Assembly (NCBI RefSeq): GCF_903815225.1 | Contig: NZ_LR813084.1 | Coordinates: 3,824,501-3,888,500, forward strand | Direction: 5' to 3' | Length of the DNA stretch: 64,000 bases | Source of the DNA: Delftia tsuruhatensis | Lineage (GTDB): Bacteria > Pseudomonadota > Gammaproteobacteria > Burkholderiales > Burkholderiaceae_C | In this document: one piece after another, positions 26,381 through 34,937 of the stretch | Numbering within the stretch: position 1 is the first letter of the stretch | Layout of the letters: every line of letters begins with the position of its first letter | Notes under the pieces: generated by a model | The model's input: the letters and a program-made list of their open reading frames with translations, nothing else | What the model was told of the DNA's origin: nothing | Database searches by the model: none | Translations under genes and position numbers: made by a program

Positions 26381-26845
26381 ATGCCTATGCGCCGCCCCTT
26401 GTCCATTGTCATGGTCTTGCTGCTGGTCCTCCGGGGCCTGCTGGGCGACGCCATGGCCATGGGCGCGGCGCCAGTGCCCAGCGTGCACCCCGCACATGCC
26501 GCCGAGGCGCACCACCATGCACCCGAGCTGGCACAGGCGTTCCTGGCCGCCGCAGACTCGCCGGAGAATGCGCAGCATGGCGCGCATTCGGCACCTGCCC
26601 CGCACCATGCGGCCGGGCCCGCGCAGGCAAGCCCAACCTCGTGCGTGGAGGGCAACGCGTCCGCCTGTGGCGGACATGAGCACGGCCCCAGCTGCACGCT
26701 GTGCGGCATCTGCCACTCGGCCCTGTTCACCCCTGGCGGCATCGAGCCCCATGGCGCGTTCTCCCAGGCCAGCCTGCGCCCCCAGGGCAGCGAGCGCTTC
26801 GCCAGCGCAGCGCTGCTGCAAGCCATCAAGCCACCCATTTCCTGA
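26381..26845 (+). CDS. secreted Cys/His-rich protein, probable metal binder
   Basis: A 154-residue protein with an N-terminal hydrophobic signal (LSIVMVLLLVLRGLLGDAMA). The mature chain is rich in histidine (HPAHAAEAHHHAPEL, NAQHGAHSAPAPHHAA) and then carries CGGHEHGPSCTLCGICHSAL, a tight C-x2-C-x2-CH cluster. This pattern suggests periplasmic copper or zinc binding; the nearest comparison I can offer is the loosely defined CopL-like group. Two ATGs lie six bases apart (26381, 26387); the first is used. It follows DUF3703 by 31 bp and may be read from the same promoter. Confidence 0.65.
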   Translation: MPMRRPLSIVMVLLLVLRGLLGDAMAMGAAPVPSVHPAHAAEAHHHAPELAQAFLAAADSPENAQHGAHSAPAPHHAAGPAQASPTSCVEGNASACGGHEHGPSCTLCGICHSALFTPGGIEPHGAFSQASLRPQGSERFASAALLQAIKPPIS

Positions 26846-26951
26846 AGCCTGACGCCCGAAGTGCGTCCGCAGCGAGCCTGCCGTCCCGAACCAGGGTCGG
26901 CATGAGGTCCGGCTGCGGATGCGTTGTCCGTTTCGCCTTCAGGAGATCACC

Positions 26952-27302
26952 ATGCGCCACGCGCATCTTCTCGCCCCCCTGGGGCTGGCGGCCTTGCTGG
27001 CCACCAGCCCGCCGATACATGCCCAGGCCCGCGATGGCCAGGCCTCCCCACCGACTCCGACCGTCCCGCAGCCCAGTGCCCTGGACCCCTCGGCCCCGCG
27101 GCTGCCGCTGCGCCACACGGCCTTGGCGCCCAGCGGCGCCGTGTCCCAGGAATGGGCGGACTGGCGCGAGGCCAATGCGGCCGTCGCCGAGTTCCCGCGC
27201 GGCCATGTGGACATCCTGCGCTGGGAAGCCGGGCAGGCAGGCCCATCCGTACCGCCACCGCCTGCCCATGGCACGCATGGCGCGCACGGAGGCAAGCCAT
27301 GA
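26952..27302 (+). CDS. small exported protein of the copper cluster
   Basis: A 116-residue protein with signal peptide MRHAHLLAPLGLAALLATS... ending near IHAQA. The mature part is proline-rich with a central SGAVSQEWADWREANAAVAEFPRGHVDILRWE and a histidine-bearing tail (HGTHGAHGGKP). CAGGAGA nine bases before the ATG supports the start. It overlaps the outer-membrane factor gene by ATGA. Similar short proteins sit before copper-efflux outer-membrane genes; function unknown. Confidence 0.65.
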   Translation: MRHAHLLAPLGLAALLATSPPIHAQARDGQASPPTPTVPQPSALDPSAPRLPLRHTALAPSGAVSQEWADWREANAAVAEFPRGHVDILRWEAGQAGPSVPPPPAHGTHGAHGGKP

Positions 27303-28714
27303 CCCGCCGCCGCTTGTCCCTGACCCGCCTGGCCGCCGCCGCCAGCACCGTGGTGGTGCTGGCGGGCTGCGCCAGCGTCTCGCCCGACGGATTGCGCGGA
27401 GCGGTCCAGTCGCACACGGCATCGCGCCTGCCCGATGGTGCCCAGTTGCCGGCCACCGACGCCCAGGCCGAACAGGCTGCCCAGGAACGCATTGCGCAAT
27501 GGCTGCTTCAGCCCCTGGACGCCGAACAGGCCGTGCGCATCGCGCTGCTCAACAACGCCGGCCTGCGCGCCCGGCTGGCACAGCTGGGCGTGGAGGATGC
27601 CGAGCGTGTCCAGGCCCTGACCCTGCCCAACCCCGCCCTGTCACTGAGCCGGTCCATCACCGGCAGCGAGCGGGAGATCGGCCGGCAACTGGGCTTCGAT
27701 CTGGTCAGCCTCATCACCCTGCCCTGGCGCACCCGCTGGCTGGGCCTGCAGATGGAGCAGGCCACGCTGTCGGCCGCGCAGGACGTGGTGCTGCTGGCCG
27801 CCGACACGCGCCGCGCCTGGCTGCATGCCGTCACCGCGCGCCAGCAGCTGGCCGCCGCCGAACGCATGCATGAGGCCGCCGAGGCGGGTGCCGAGCTGGC
27901 GCGCCGCATGGCCCGCGTGGGCAACTACAGCCGGCTGCAGCAGGCGCGCGAACTCAGCATCCAGCATGAGACAGCCGCCCAGCTGGCGCGGGCACGGCTG
28001 TCCGCGGACGTGGCGCATGAGCAGCTGGCGCGCGTGCTGGGCCTGTGGGGCACGCGCACGGCCTTGCGCCTGCCCGACCAGTTACCGGCCATCCCCCAGG
28101 CTGCCACGGCATTGCGCGACGGCGACGACGCCGAAGCCACCGCGCTGCGCGAGCGCCTGGACCTGCGCGCCCTGCGCCTGGACCTGGACCATCTGGCAGA
28201 CCGCAGCGGCTGGGCGCGCCTGGGCGCGATGTTCGGCGACATCGGCCTGAGCTACAGCCGCAATACCAGCAGCGGCAGCGATACCGCCACGCGCGGCTGG
28301 GGCATCGACATGCCGCTGCCCCTGTTCGACTGGGGCGGTGCCGCCAATGCGCGCGCGCGCGCCCAGGTCCAGCGCAGCGCGGCCTTGCTGCAGCAGGGCG
28401 CCATCCGTGCACGCGGCGAAGCGCGCAGCAGCTGGCTGCGCTACCGCACGGCCTGGGATCTCGCCTACCAGCAGCAGTCCGAGGTGCTGCCCCTGCGCCG
28501 CTTCATCCAGGAGGAATCCATGCTCCGCTACAACGGCATGCTGCTGAGCACCTGGGAACTGCTGGCAGAAGCGCGCGCCAGTGCCCAGGCCGTGGCCACG
28601 GCCACCGAGGCCCAGCGCGACTTCTGGCTGGCCGACATCGACCTGCAGCTGGCGCTGACCAGCAGCACCCCGGGCGAGACCACCGCCCTGTCCTCGAACG
28701 AAGCGAGCCAATGA
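27299..28714 (+). CDS. TolC/CusC-family outer-membrane efflux lipoprotein
   Basis: A 471-residue outer-membrane factor. The N-terminus has a lipobox (VVVLAGCAS), so it is probably a lipid-anchored channel like CusC. Two OEP repeats follow: LDAEQAVRIALLNNAGLRARLAQLGVEDAERVQA and the ARRMARVGNYSRLQQARE segment, then the second repeat with LFDWGGAANARARAQVQRS. No inner-membrane pump (CusA) or adaptor (CusB) is next to it, so partners must be encoded elsewhere or it serves another pump. The start codon overlaps the upstream stop and its stop is one base from the multicopper oxidase start, so the run is an operon. Confidence 0.9.
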   Translation: MTRRRLSLTRLAAAASTVVVLAGCASVSPDGLRGAVQSHTASRLPDGAQLPATDAQAEQAAQERIAQWLLQPLDAEQAVRIALLNNAGLRARLAQLGVEDAERVQALTLPNPALSLSRSITGSEREIGRQLGFDLVSLITLPWRTRWLGLQMEQATLSAAQDVVLLAADTRRAWLHAVTARQQLAAAERMHEAAEAGAELARRMARVGNYSRLQQARELSIQHETAAQLARARLSADVAHEQLARVLGLWGTRTALRLPDQLPAIPQAATALRDGDDAEATALRERLDLRALRLDLDHLADRSGWARLGAMFGDIGLSYSRNTSSGSDTATRGWGIDMPLPLFDWGGAANARARAQVQRSAALLQQGAIRARGEARSSWLRYRTAWDLAYQQQSEVLPLRRFIQEESMLRYNGMLLSTWELLAEARASAQAVATATEAQRDFWLADIDLQLALTSSTPGETTALSSNEASQ

Positions 28715-28715
28715 C

Positions 28716-30098
28716 ATGAAACGCCGCAACTTCTTCACCGGCGCGGCCGTGGCCGCCGTCTCCGGCGCCGCCGTCAGCCGCGTGGCCCTGGCCGCGCTGC
28801 CCGAGGCCGCCAGCCAGTCCTCGGCCGAAACCGCCGCGCCGCTGGCACCGCCCAACGGCCGCCCCTATCAACCCGTGGTCACGCTCAACGGCTGGACCGC
28901 ACCCTGGCGCATGAACGCCGGCGTCAAGGAATTCCACCTCGTCGCCGAACCCGTGGTGCGCGAGGTGGCGCCGGGCTTCTTCGTCAACATGTGGGGCTAC
29001 AACGGCCAGAGCCCGGGGCCGACCATCGAGGTGGTCCAGGGCGACAAGGTCCGCATCTTCGTGACCAACCGCCTGCCCGAGCACACCACCATCCACTGGC
29101 ATGGCCAGCGCCTGCCCAACGGCATGGACGGTGTCGGCGGGCTGAACCAGCCCCACATTCCGCCCGGCAAGACCTTCGTCTACGAGTTCACGGCGCGCCG
29201 CCCCGGCACCTTCATGTACCACCCGCATTCCGACGAGATGGTGCAGATGGCCATGGGCATGATGGGCCTGTGGATCACCCATCCCCGGCCGGCCCATCCG
29301 CTGATCAGCGAGGTGCAGCGCGACTATGCCTTCCTGCTGTCGGCCTATGACGTGGAGCCGGGCTCGATGACGCCGCGCGTGGCCGAGATGGTGAACTTCA
29401 ACATCTGGACCTTCAACAGCCGCGCCTTTCCCGCCATCAGCCCCCTGGTCGCCCGGCGGGGCGACCGCGTGCGCATGCGCGTGGGCAACCTGACCATGAC
29501 CAACCACCCCATCCACGTGCATGGCCACGAGTTCGAGGTCACGGGCACGGACGGCGGCCCGGTCCCCAAGGGCGCACGCTGGCCCGAGGTCACCACCGAC
29601 GTGGCCGTGGGCCAGATGCGTCAGGTCGAGTTCATCGCCGACGAGCCCGGCGACTGGGCGCTGCACTGCCACAAGAGCCACCACACCATGGGCGCCATGG
29701 GGCACAGCCTGCCCACCATGATCGGCGTGGACCACCGGGGCCTGGTAGGCAAGATCCAGAAGATCCTGCCCGACTACATGGTCATGGGCGAGCGTGGCAT
29801 GGGCGACATGGCGGCGATGGAGATGCCACTGCCCGACAACACCTTCCCGATGATGACCGGCACCGGTCCCTTCGGCCCCATCGAGATGGGCGGCATGTTC
29901 ACCACGCTCAAGGTGCGCGAAGGGCTGGGCGCGGACGACTACAAGGACCCGGGCTGGTTCAGCCACCCCAAGGGGACGGTGGCCTATGAATGGCAGGGTG
30001 CGCCGGCTGCCGCCTCGGCGCCACGCCAGACCGCGCCCGGCCAGTCCCCCGGCGCCCCCAGCGTACGCAAGCCCGGTGCGGGCCATGAGCACCATTGA
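28716..30098 (+). CDS. multicopper oxidase, Tat-exported (CopA/CueO-like)
   Basis: A 460-residue copper oxidase that probably oxidises Cu(I) in the periplasm. The Tat signal starts MKRRNFFTGAAVAAVSGAAV. The copper-binding blocks are present: HWHGQRLPNGMDG, TFMYHPHSDEM, NHPIHVHGHEF and HCHKSHHTMGAMGHSL. The region from about 350 is methionine-rich (MVMGERGMGDMAAMEMPLP, MMTGTG), as in copper-tolerance oxidases. It starts one base after the outer-membrane factor stop and is followed by a cupredoxin. Laccase-like activity on phenols is possible but secondary to the genomic context. Confidence 0.93.
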   Translation: MKRRNFFTGAAVAAVSGAAVSRVALAALPEAASQSSAETAAPLAPPNGRPYQPVVTLNGWTAPWRMNAGVKEFHLVAEPVVREVAPGFFVNMWGYNGQSPGPTIEVVQGDKVRIFVTNRLPEHTTIHWHGQRLPNGMDGVGGLNQPHIPPGKTFVYEFTARRPGTFMYHPHSDEMVQMAMGMMGLWITHPRPAHPLISEVQRDYAFLLSAYDVEPGSMTPRVAEMVNFNIWTFNSRAFPAISPLVARRGDRVRMRVGNLTMTNHPIHVHGHEFEVTGTDGGPVPKGARWPEVTTDVAVGQMRQVEFIADEPGDWALHCHKSHHTMGAMGHSLPTMIGVDHRGLVGKIQKILPDYMVMGERGMGDMAAMEMPLPDNTFPMMTGTGPFGPIEMGGMFTTLKVREGLGADDYKDPGWFSHPKGTVAYEWQGAPAAASAPRQTAPGQSPGAPSVRKPGAGHEHH

Positions 30099-30118
30099 AG
30101 CCACCCCAGGAGCACACC

Positions 30119-30610
30119 ATGAAGACGATTGAACTGATCTGCGCCGCCCTGCTGCTGGCAGGCCCCGCTGCCGCCTTTGCGCATGGCAGCGAAAACCATG
30201 ACAAGCCCGCCAATGCACCCGTGGTCAAGGAGCAAAAGCCCTGGGGCATTGCCGGCGACGCCGCAGCCGCCAAGCGCACCATCACGCTGGACATGACCGA
30301 CAACATGCGCTTCACGCCCGACCGCATCAGCGTCAAGCGCGGCGAGACCGTGCGCCTGCGCGTGGCCAACAAGGGCCAGATCCTGCACGAGATCGTGCTG
30401 GGCACGCCCGCCTCGCTCGAAGAGCACTCGCAGATGATGCTCAAGTTCCCCACCATGGAGCATGGCGAGCCCTACATGGCCCATGTCTCGCCCGGCAAGT
30501 CCGGCGACCTGGTCTGGAACTTCAACCGCGAAGGCAGCTTCGACTTCGCCTGCCTGATCCCCGGCCATTACCAGGGCGGCATGCGGGGCTCCATCACGGT
30601 GACGCCATGA
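30119..30610 (+). CDS. periplasmic cupredoxin
   Basis: A 163-residue blue-copper-fold protein. Signal peptide MKTIELICAALLLAGPAAAFA, then a His-bearing start (HGSENHD). The copper ligands are visible: His in ILHEIVLG, and Cys, His and Met in FACLIPGHYQGGM. The ATG at 30119 follows AGGAGCACACC. Likely role is copper binding or electron transfer with the multicopper oxidase upstream (20-bp gap). Confidence 0.9.
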   Translation: MKTIELICAALLLAGPAAAFAHGSENHDKPANAPVVKEQKPWGIAGDAAAAKRTITLDMTDNMRFTPDRISVKRGETVRLRVANKGQILHEIVLGTPASLEEHSQMMLKFPTMEHGEPYMAHVSPGKSGDLVWNFNREGSFDFACLIPGHYQGGMRGSITVTP

Positions 30611-30643
30611 CCCTTCCCAACCGCAACCCCAAGGAAAGCCTCC

Positions 30644-31153
30644 ATGAGCCTTGAACACACGACATCCGCCCCTGCACGCCGCGCCGTGCTGCGCCGCCTG
30701 GCCCTGGCCGGCGTGGCGCTCGCCGCGCCCGCCCTGTGGGCGGCCGCGCCCGCCAAGCGCATTCCCGTCGAAGTCTGGAAAGACCCCAGCTGCGGCTGCT
30801 GCCAGGACTGGGTCGTGCACATGGAGCAAAACGGCTTCGCCGTGACCGTGCACGACACCGGCAACAACGCCGTGCGCGCCAAACTGGGCCTTCCCACGCG
30901 GCTGGGCTCCTGCCACACGGCCCTGGTCGAGGGCTATGTGCTCGAAGGCCATGTGCCCGCGGCCGATGTGCACAAGCTGCTCAGGCAAAAGCCCAAGGCA
31001 TTGGGCATCGCCGTGCCCGGCATGCCCGTGGGCAGCCCCGGCATGGACGGCCCCGAATACGGCGGCCGCAAGGACCCCTACGACGTGCTGCTGGTCACCA
31101 AAAACCTCATGAACAGCGACGTCACCACCCAGACCTTCACCAGCTACCGCTGA
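30644..31153 (+). CDS. DUF411 metal-binding protein
   Basis: A 169-residue exported protein of the DUF411 (CopG-like) family. It has a twin-arginine-like or Sec signal (RRAVLRRLALAGVALAAPALWA), then KRIPVEVWKDPSCGCCQDWVVHME with the CGCC metal site, and the second cysteine block LGSCHTALVEGYVLEGHVPA. Family members accompany copper-resistance genes and are thought to handle or reduce copper in the periplasm. AAGGAAAG lies ahead of the ATG. It sits between the cupredoxin and the CusF-like gene. Confidence 0.9.
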   Translation: MSLEHTTSAPARRAVLRRLALAGVALAAPALWAAAPAKRIPVEVWKDPSCGCCQDWVVHMEQNGFAVTVHDTGNNAVRAKLGLPTRLGSCHTALVEGYVLEGHVPAADVHKLLRQKPKALGIAVPGMPVGSPGMDGPEYGGRKDPYDVLLVTKNLMNSDVTTQTFTSYR

Positions 31154-31168
31154 TCCCAGGAGAACACC

Positions 31169-31528
31169 ATGCAACACCCATCTGCCCGCTCCACCTGCCT
31201 GGCCCTGGCCTTCGCGCTTTTGCCGGGCTGGGCCCTGGCCACCTCACATGACCACTCAGGCCATGGCGCCCCCACCGCCCAGGCCGCTCCGGCGGCATCC
31301 AGCCAGGATCTCAGCGAAGGCGAGGTCACGCGCTGGGACGCGCGCGCCAACAAGGTCACCATCCGCCACGGCGAACTCAAGAACCTGGGCATGCCGCCCA
31401 TGACCATGGTCTTCCAGCTGCGCGTGCCCGCTCCCGCCCCCTCGCTCAAGCCCGGCGACAAGGTGCGGTTCCGCGCCGAGCAGGACAACGGCAGCTTCGT
31501 GGTCACCGAGCTCGAAGTCCGGGGGTGA
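31169..31528 (+). CDS. CusF-like periplasmic copper chaperone
   Basis: A 119-residue exported protein. After the signal peptide and a His-rich linker (SHDHSGHGAP) it has the CusF fold pattern: EGEVTRWDARANKVTIRHGELKNLGMPPMTMVFQL, with the GMPPMTM methionines that ligate Cu(I), ending VTELEVRG. The aromatic capping residue of E. coli CusF is at least partly represented by Trp in VTRWDARA. Last gene of the metal cluster; 15 bp after the DUF411 gene. Confidence 0.9.
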   Translation: MQHPSARSTCLALAFALLPGWALATSHDHSGHGAPTAQAAPAASSQDLSEGEVTRWDARANKVTIRHGELKNLGMPPMTMVFQLRVPAPAPSLKPGDKVRFRAEQDNGSFVVTELEVRG

Positions 31529-31583
31529 CGGCCTGCGGATTCGGCTAAGGTGGAGGCCTGTCCATCACCGAGCAGAGCAGCGC

Positions 31584-32594
31584 ATGCACCGCACCGACTC
31601 CGACCCCGGCTCCCTCACCCGTGTACAGGGCATCGAAGTGGGCCACCATACCGATGCCCGTCGGCCCACAGGTTGCACCGTCGTGCTGGCGCGCGGTGGA
31701 GCCGTGGGCGGCTGCGACGTGCGGGGGGCCGCCCCCGGCACGCGCGAAACCGATCTGCTGCACCCGGGCAACCTGGTGCAGCAGGTGCATGCGGTCATGC
31801 TCTCGGGCGGCAGCGCATGGGGACTGGATGCGGCCGGCGGCGCCATGCGCTGGCTCGACGAACAGGCCATAGGCCTGGATGTGGGCGTGGGCCGCGTGCC
31901 CATCGTGCCAGCCGCCGTGCTGTTCGACCTGGCCGTGGGCGACAGCCGCATCCGGCCGGATGCCGAGGCCGGCTACGCGGCCTGCCGTGCCGCCAGTTCC
32001 AGGCCGCCCGCCGAAGGCAATGTGGGCGCGGGTGCCGGCGCCTGCGTGGGCAAGGTCTTCGGCATGGAGCGCGCCATGAAGGGCGGCATAGGCACGGCCT
32101 CGCTGACCGTGCACGGCGTCACCGTGGGTGCGTTGATCGCCTGCAATGCCGTGGGCGATGTGGTGGACCCACACAGCGCAGCGTTGCTGGCCGGTGCCCG
32201 CAGCCCCGATGGTCGCCAGTTGCATGACACCTGCCGCGCCCTGTTGCGGGGCGAGGAGCCGCGGCCGCTGCTGGCCGGCACGAACACCACCATCGGCGTC
32301 GTCGCCACCGATGCGGCGATCACCAAGGTCCAGGCCCAGCGATTGGCCGTGGTCTCCCATGACGGCCTGGCGCGCGCCATCCGCCCGGTACACACCATGA
32401 GCGACGGCGACACGCTGTTCGCACTGGGAACGGGCCTTGCCGGACGCTCGCTGGGCATGCTGACCCTGTCGGCCATGGCCGCCGAGGCCGTGGCCCTTGC
32501 CACGGTGCGTGCCGTGCTGGCGGCGCAGTCACTGACCACGGACCAAGGACTGGATCTGCCCTGCGCCAGGGAGCTGGCCGCGTGCCGGCCATGA
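31584..32594 (+). CDS. P1-family peptidase (DmpA/NylC-like, S58)
   Basis: A 336-residue self-processing amidohydrolase of the Ntn-like P1 family (L-aminopeptidase DmpA, beta-peptidases, nylon hydrolase NylC). Visible family blocks: GIEVGHHTD, TGCTVVLARGGAVGGCDVRG, PGTRETDLLHPGNLV, ALMLSGGSA-type AVMLSGGSAWGLDAAGG, and the processing site GTNTTIGVVATDA. By analogy with NylC, cleavage would fall between Asn234 and Thr235, leaving Thr235 as nucleophile. Substrate is not predictable. It stands alone after the metal cluster and before a convergent monooxygenase gene. Confidence 0.9.
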   Translation: MHRTDSDPGSLTRVQGIEVGHHTDARRPTGCTVVLARGGAVGGCDVRGAAPGTRETDLLHPGNLVQQVHAVMLSGGSAWGLDAAGGAMRWLDEQAIGLDVGVGRVPIVPAAVLFDLAVGDSRIRPDAEAGYAACRAASSRPPAEGNVGAGAGACVGKVFGMERAMKGGIGTASLTVHGVTVGALIACNAVGDVVDPHSAALLAGARSPDGRQLHDTCRALLRGEEPRPLLAGTNTTIGVVATDAAITKVQAQRLAVVSHDGLARAIRPVHTMSDGDTLFALGTGLAGRSLGMLTLSAMAAEAVALATVRAVLAAQSLTTDQGLDLPCARELAACRP

Positions 32595-32631
32595 ACGCCA
32601 TGGCCCGCTGTGCACGCCGGGCACAACGGGT

Positions 32632-33777
32632 TCAGGCCGCCAGTGCGACGGCCCAGGCATCGTAGCCGTAGACCCCATCGGCATTGCCACCCGCGCGCAG
32701 CCAGTTGTTGCCGCGCGAACCGATCTGGATCTCGCTGGTGCGCTGCATGCGCATGGCCTGATAGCGCGCCAGGGCGGCGGACACCTGCTGCGACTCCCCG
32801 GCGGCAGCCAGATTGCGCGCCAGCACCACGGCGTCCTCGATGGCCATGCCCGCGCCCTGGGCCATGAAGGGCATCATGGGGTGGCAGGCGTCGCCCAGCA
32901 GCGTCATGCGGCCCCGGGACCATTCGGGGAGCGGATCGCGCTCATACAGGGCGGTCTTGAGGACAGAATCACAGGCGTCCAGCAACGCACGGGCATCGGG
33001 ATGGAAGCCGGCATAGAAGCCGCGCAGCTCGTCGACGCTGCCCGGCGTGGTCCAGGACTCCTCATGCCAGGAATCCTGCGCCGTGGTGGCGAAGATGAAG
33101 GTATCGCGCCCCTGGTTCAGCGGAAAGGTCACGATCTGGCTTTGCGGCGTGGCACCCCACCACTTGGTGAAGGCCTGGATGTCGGGCACATGGCGCACAC
33201 GTTCGGTGGGCACGACCGCACGGAAGGCCACCACGCCCGTGAAACGCGGGCTTTCGGCGCCGAACAGGGCCGCGCGCACGACGGAGTGGATGCCGTCCGC
33301 GCCGATGAGCGCGTCCAGCCCCGCCACCTCGCTGCCGTCGTTGAAGCCGATGTCCACGCCATCCGGCCCCTCCACGATACGGCTGGCACGCTTGCCCAGT
33401 TGCACCTGCGCCAAGGGGAAGGCATCGGCCAGCGCAGCCAGCAGGTCGGCGCGGTGGATGGTCAGTTGCGGCGCACCGTACTTGCGCTCGGCCTCGTCCC
33501 CCATGGCCAGGCGAGAGGTCTCCTCGCCCGTGTCCCAGCTGCGGCTGATGCGGTGCGTGGGCCGGGCGGCGCTGGCGCGCACGGCGGCGGCGATGCCCGG
33601 CCCCAGGCCGTCCAGGGCCCGCACGGCATTGGGCGTGAGATTGATGTCCGCGCCCACGCGCAGGAACTGCCGGCTTTGCTCGAACACCAGCACCTCATGC
33701 CCTGCCTGATGCAGCGCATTGGCGGCGGCCAGCCCTCCGATGCCTGCTCCCACGATGCCTATTCTCAAACGCGCCAT
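32632..33777 (-). CDS. FAD-dependent aromatic monooxygenase (salicylate/6-hydroxynicotinate hydroxylase type)
   Basis: A 381-residue class A flavin hydroxylase. The N-terminal FAD-binding motif is GIVGAGIGGLAAANAL; the DG block is ALIGADGIHSVVR; the GD block is LLGDACHPMMPFMAQGAGMAIEDAVVLA. The middle (AFTKWWGATPQSQIVTFPL) recalls NicC-type 6-hydroxynicotinate 3-monooxygenases as well as salicylate hydroxylases, so the substrate is likely a hydroxylated aromatic or heteroaromatic acid. It is divergent from an AraC regulator, and no other catabolic gene adjoins it. Confidence 0.88.
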   Translation of the reverse strand: MARLRIGIVGAGIGGLAAANALHQAGHEVLVFEQSRQFLRVGADINLTPNAVRALDGLGPGIAAAVRASAARPTHRISRSWDTGEETSRLAMGDEAERKYGAPQLTIHRADLLAALADAFPLAQVQLGKRASRIVEGPDGVDIGFNDGSEVAGLDALIGADGIHSVVRAALFGAESPRFTGVVAFRAVVPTERVRHVPDIQAFTKWWGATPQSQIVTFPLNQGRDTFIFATTAQDSWHEESWTTPGSVDELRGFYAGFHPDARALLDACDSVLKTALYERDPLPEWSRGRMTLLGDACHPMMPFMAQGAGMAIEDAVVLARNLAAAGESQQVSAALARYQAMRMQRTSEIQIGSRGNNWLRAGGNADGVYGYDAWAVALAA

Positions 33778-33950
33778 GATGTCTGTCTCCTTGCGATGCG
33801 ATGTCCTGTGGAGATGCGCGCCAAGACATGGAACGCATCGTGGGAGGCATTGTCTTTCCGACCTCCCTGGCGGCTCAACCTCCGCAACGCCCGATTTGGG
33901 TACGATTCGTCCCCATCCCGGTCCACCGCCCCCGAGCCCTCTTGAACCCC

Positions 33951-34928
33951 ATGTCCAGCGATGCCCTGAGCGATGTGCTCGCCATCTGCCGCGCCGAGCA
34001 CGCTGTGACCGCGCATTTCGCGCTGCACGCGCCCTGGGGCCTGTCCTCTGCCGGCGTGTCCGGCGCCATGATCCGCATGGCGCGCGGCGCCCCCTACTGG
34101 CTGGGCCTGCCCGGTGCAGCCCCCCTGCGGGTGGAGCCCGGCGACCTGGTCATGCTGGCACAGGGCACGGCACACACCATGGCCTGCGCGCCTGGCACGC
34201 CATTGACCCCCTTCGGCACGCTGGTGCCGCCCCACGTGGTGGGCACCCAGGACGAGCAGCCGCTGGTCCTGCGCCATGGCGGCCCCGCGGACGGCCCGCC
34301 CGATACGGACATGTTCTCCGCCATGCTCTGGTTTTCCGCTTACTGCCGCCACTCGGTGCTGCGCATGCTGCCGCCGTTGATCCATGTCCGTGCCCGTGAA
34401 CTGCCACTGGCCGGCGGCCTGGCCGCCACCATGCAGGCCCTGGTCACCGAAACGCTGGACCGGCGCCCGGGCTGGCGCCTTTCGGCGGCGCGCATGGGAG
34501 AGCTGCTGCTGATCAATATCCTGCGCGAGCATCTGGCGGGGCCCGCCGCACTCAGCGAAGGTGGCCTGCGGGGGCTCACCCATCCGGCCATCGCGCGTGC
34601 CGTCCGTGCCATGCACCATGCGCCCCAGCAGCCCTGGAGCGTGCAGACGCTGGCCTCAGAAGCCGGCATGTCGCGCTCGCGCTTCAGCGAAACCTTCAGG
34701 CACCTGGTCGGCGCCACCCCCATGGGCTACCTGACGGCGCACCGCATGGCCCTGGCCGCCGAACAGCTGGAGACTGGCCTGCTGTCCGTGGCCCAGGCCG
34801 CCGCGCAGGCTGGCTATGAGTCCGACAAGGTGTTCGCACGGGCCTTTCGCCGCTGGTCGGGCCAGACGCCCGCGGCCTATGTGCGCAGCCAGGCACTGCA
34901 GCGGGCGCTCAGCGGATCGGCAGGCTGA
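33951..34928 (+). CDS. AraC-family regulator with cupin N-terminus
   Basis: A 325-residue regulator. The N-terminal half is a cupin-type effector domain (PYWLGLPGAAPLRVEPGDLVMLAQGTAHTM). The C-terminal third has the AraC double helix-turn-helix: WSVQTLASEAGMSRSRFSETFRHLVGATPMGYLTAHRM and SVAQAAAQAGYESDKVFARAFRRWSGQTPAAYV. The open frame extends 50 codons upstream, but the cupin domain is complete from the chosen ATG. It diverges from the FAD monooxygenase (173-bp gap) and is the natural candidate to control it. Confidence 0.9.
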   Translation: MSSDALSDVLAICRAEHAVTAHFALHAPWGLSSAGVSGAMIRMARGAPYWLGLPGAAPLRVEPGDLVMLAQGTAHTMACAPGTPLTPFGTLVPPHVVGTQDEQPLVLRHGGPADGPPDTDMFSAMLWFSAYCRHSVLRMLPPLIHVRARELPLAGGLAATMQALVTETLDRRPGWRLSAARMGELLLINILREHLAGPAALSEGGLRGLTHPAIARAVRAMHHAPQQPWSVQTLASEAGMSRSRFSETFRHLVGATPMGYLTAHRMALAAEQLETGLLSVAQAAAQAGYESDKVFARAFRRWSGQTPAAYVRSQALQRALSGSAG

Positions 34929-34937
34929 GGCGGCGCC

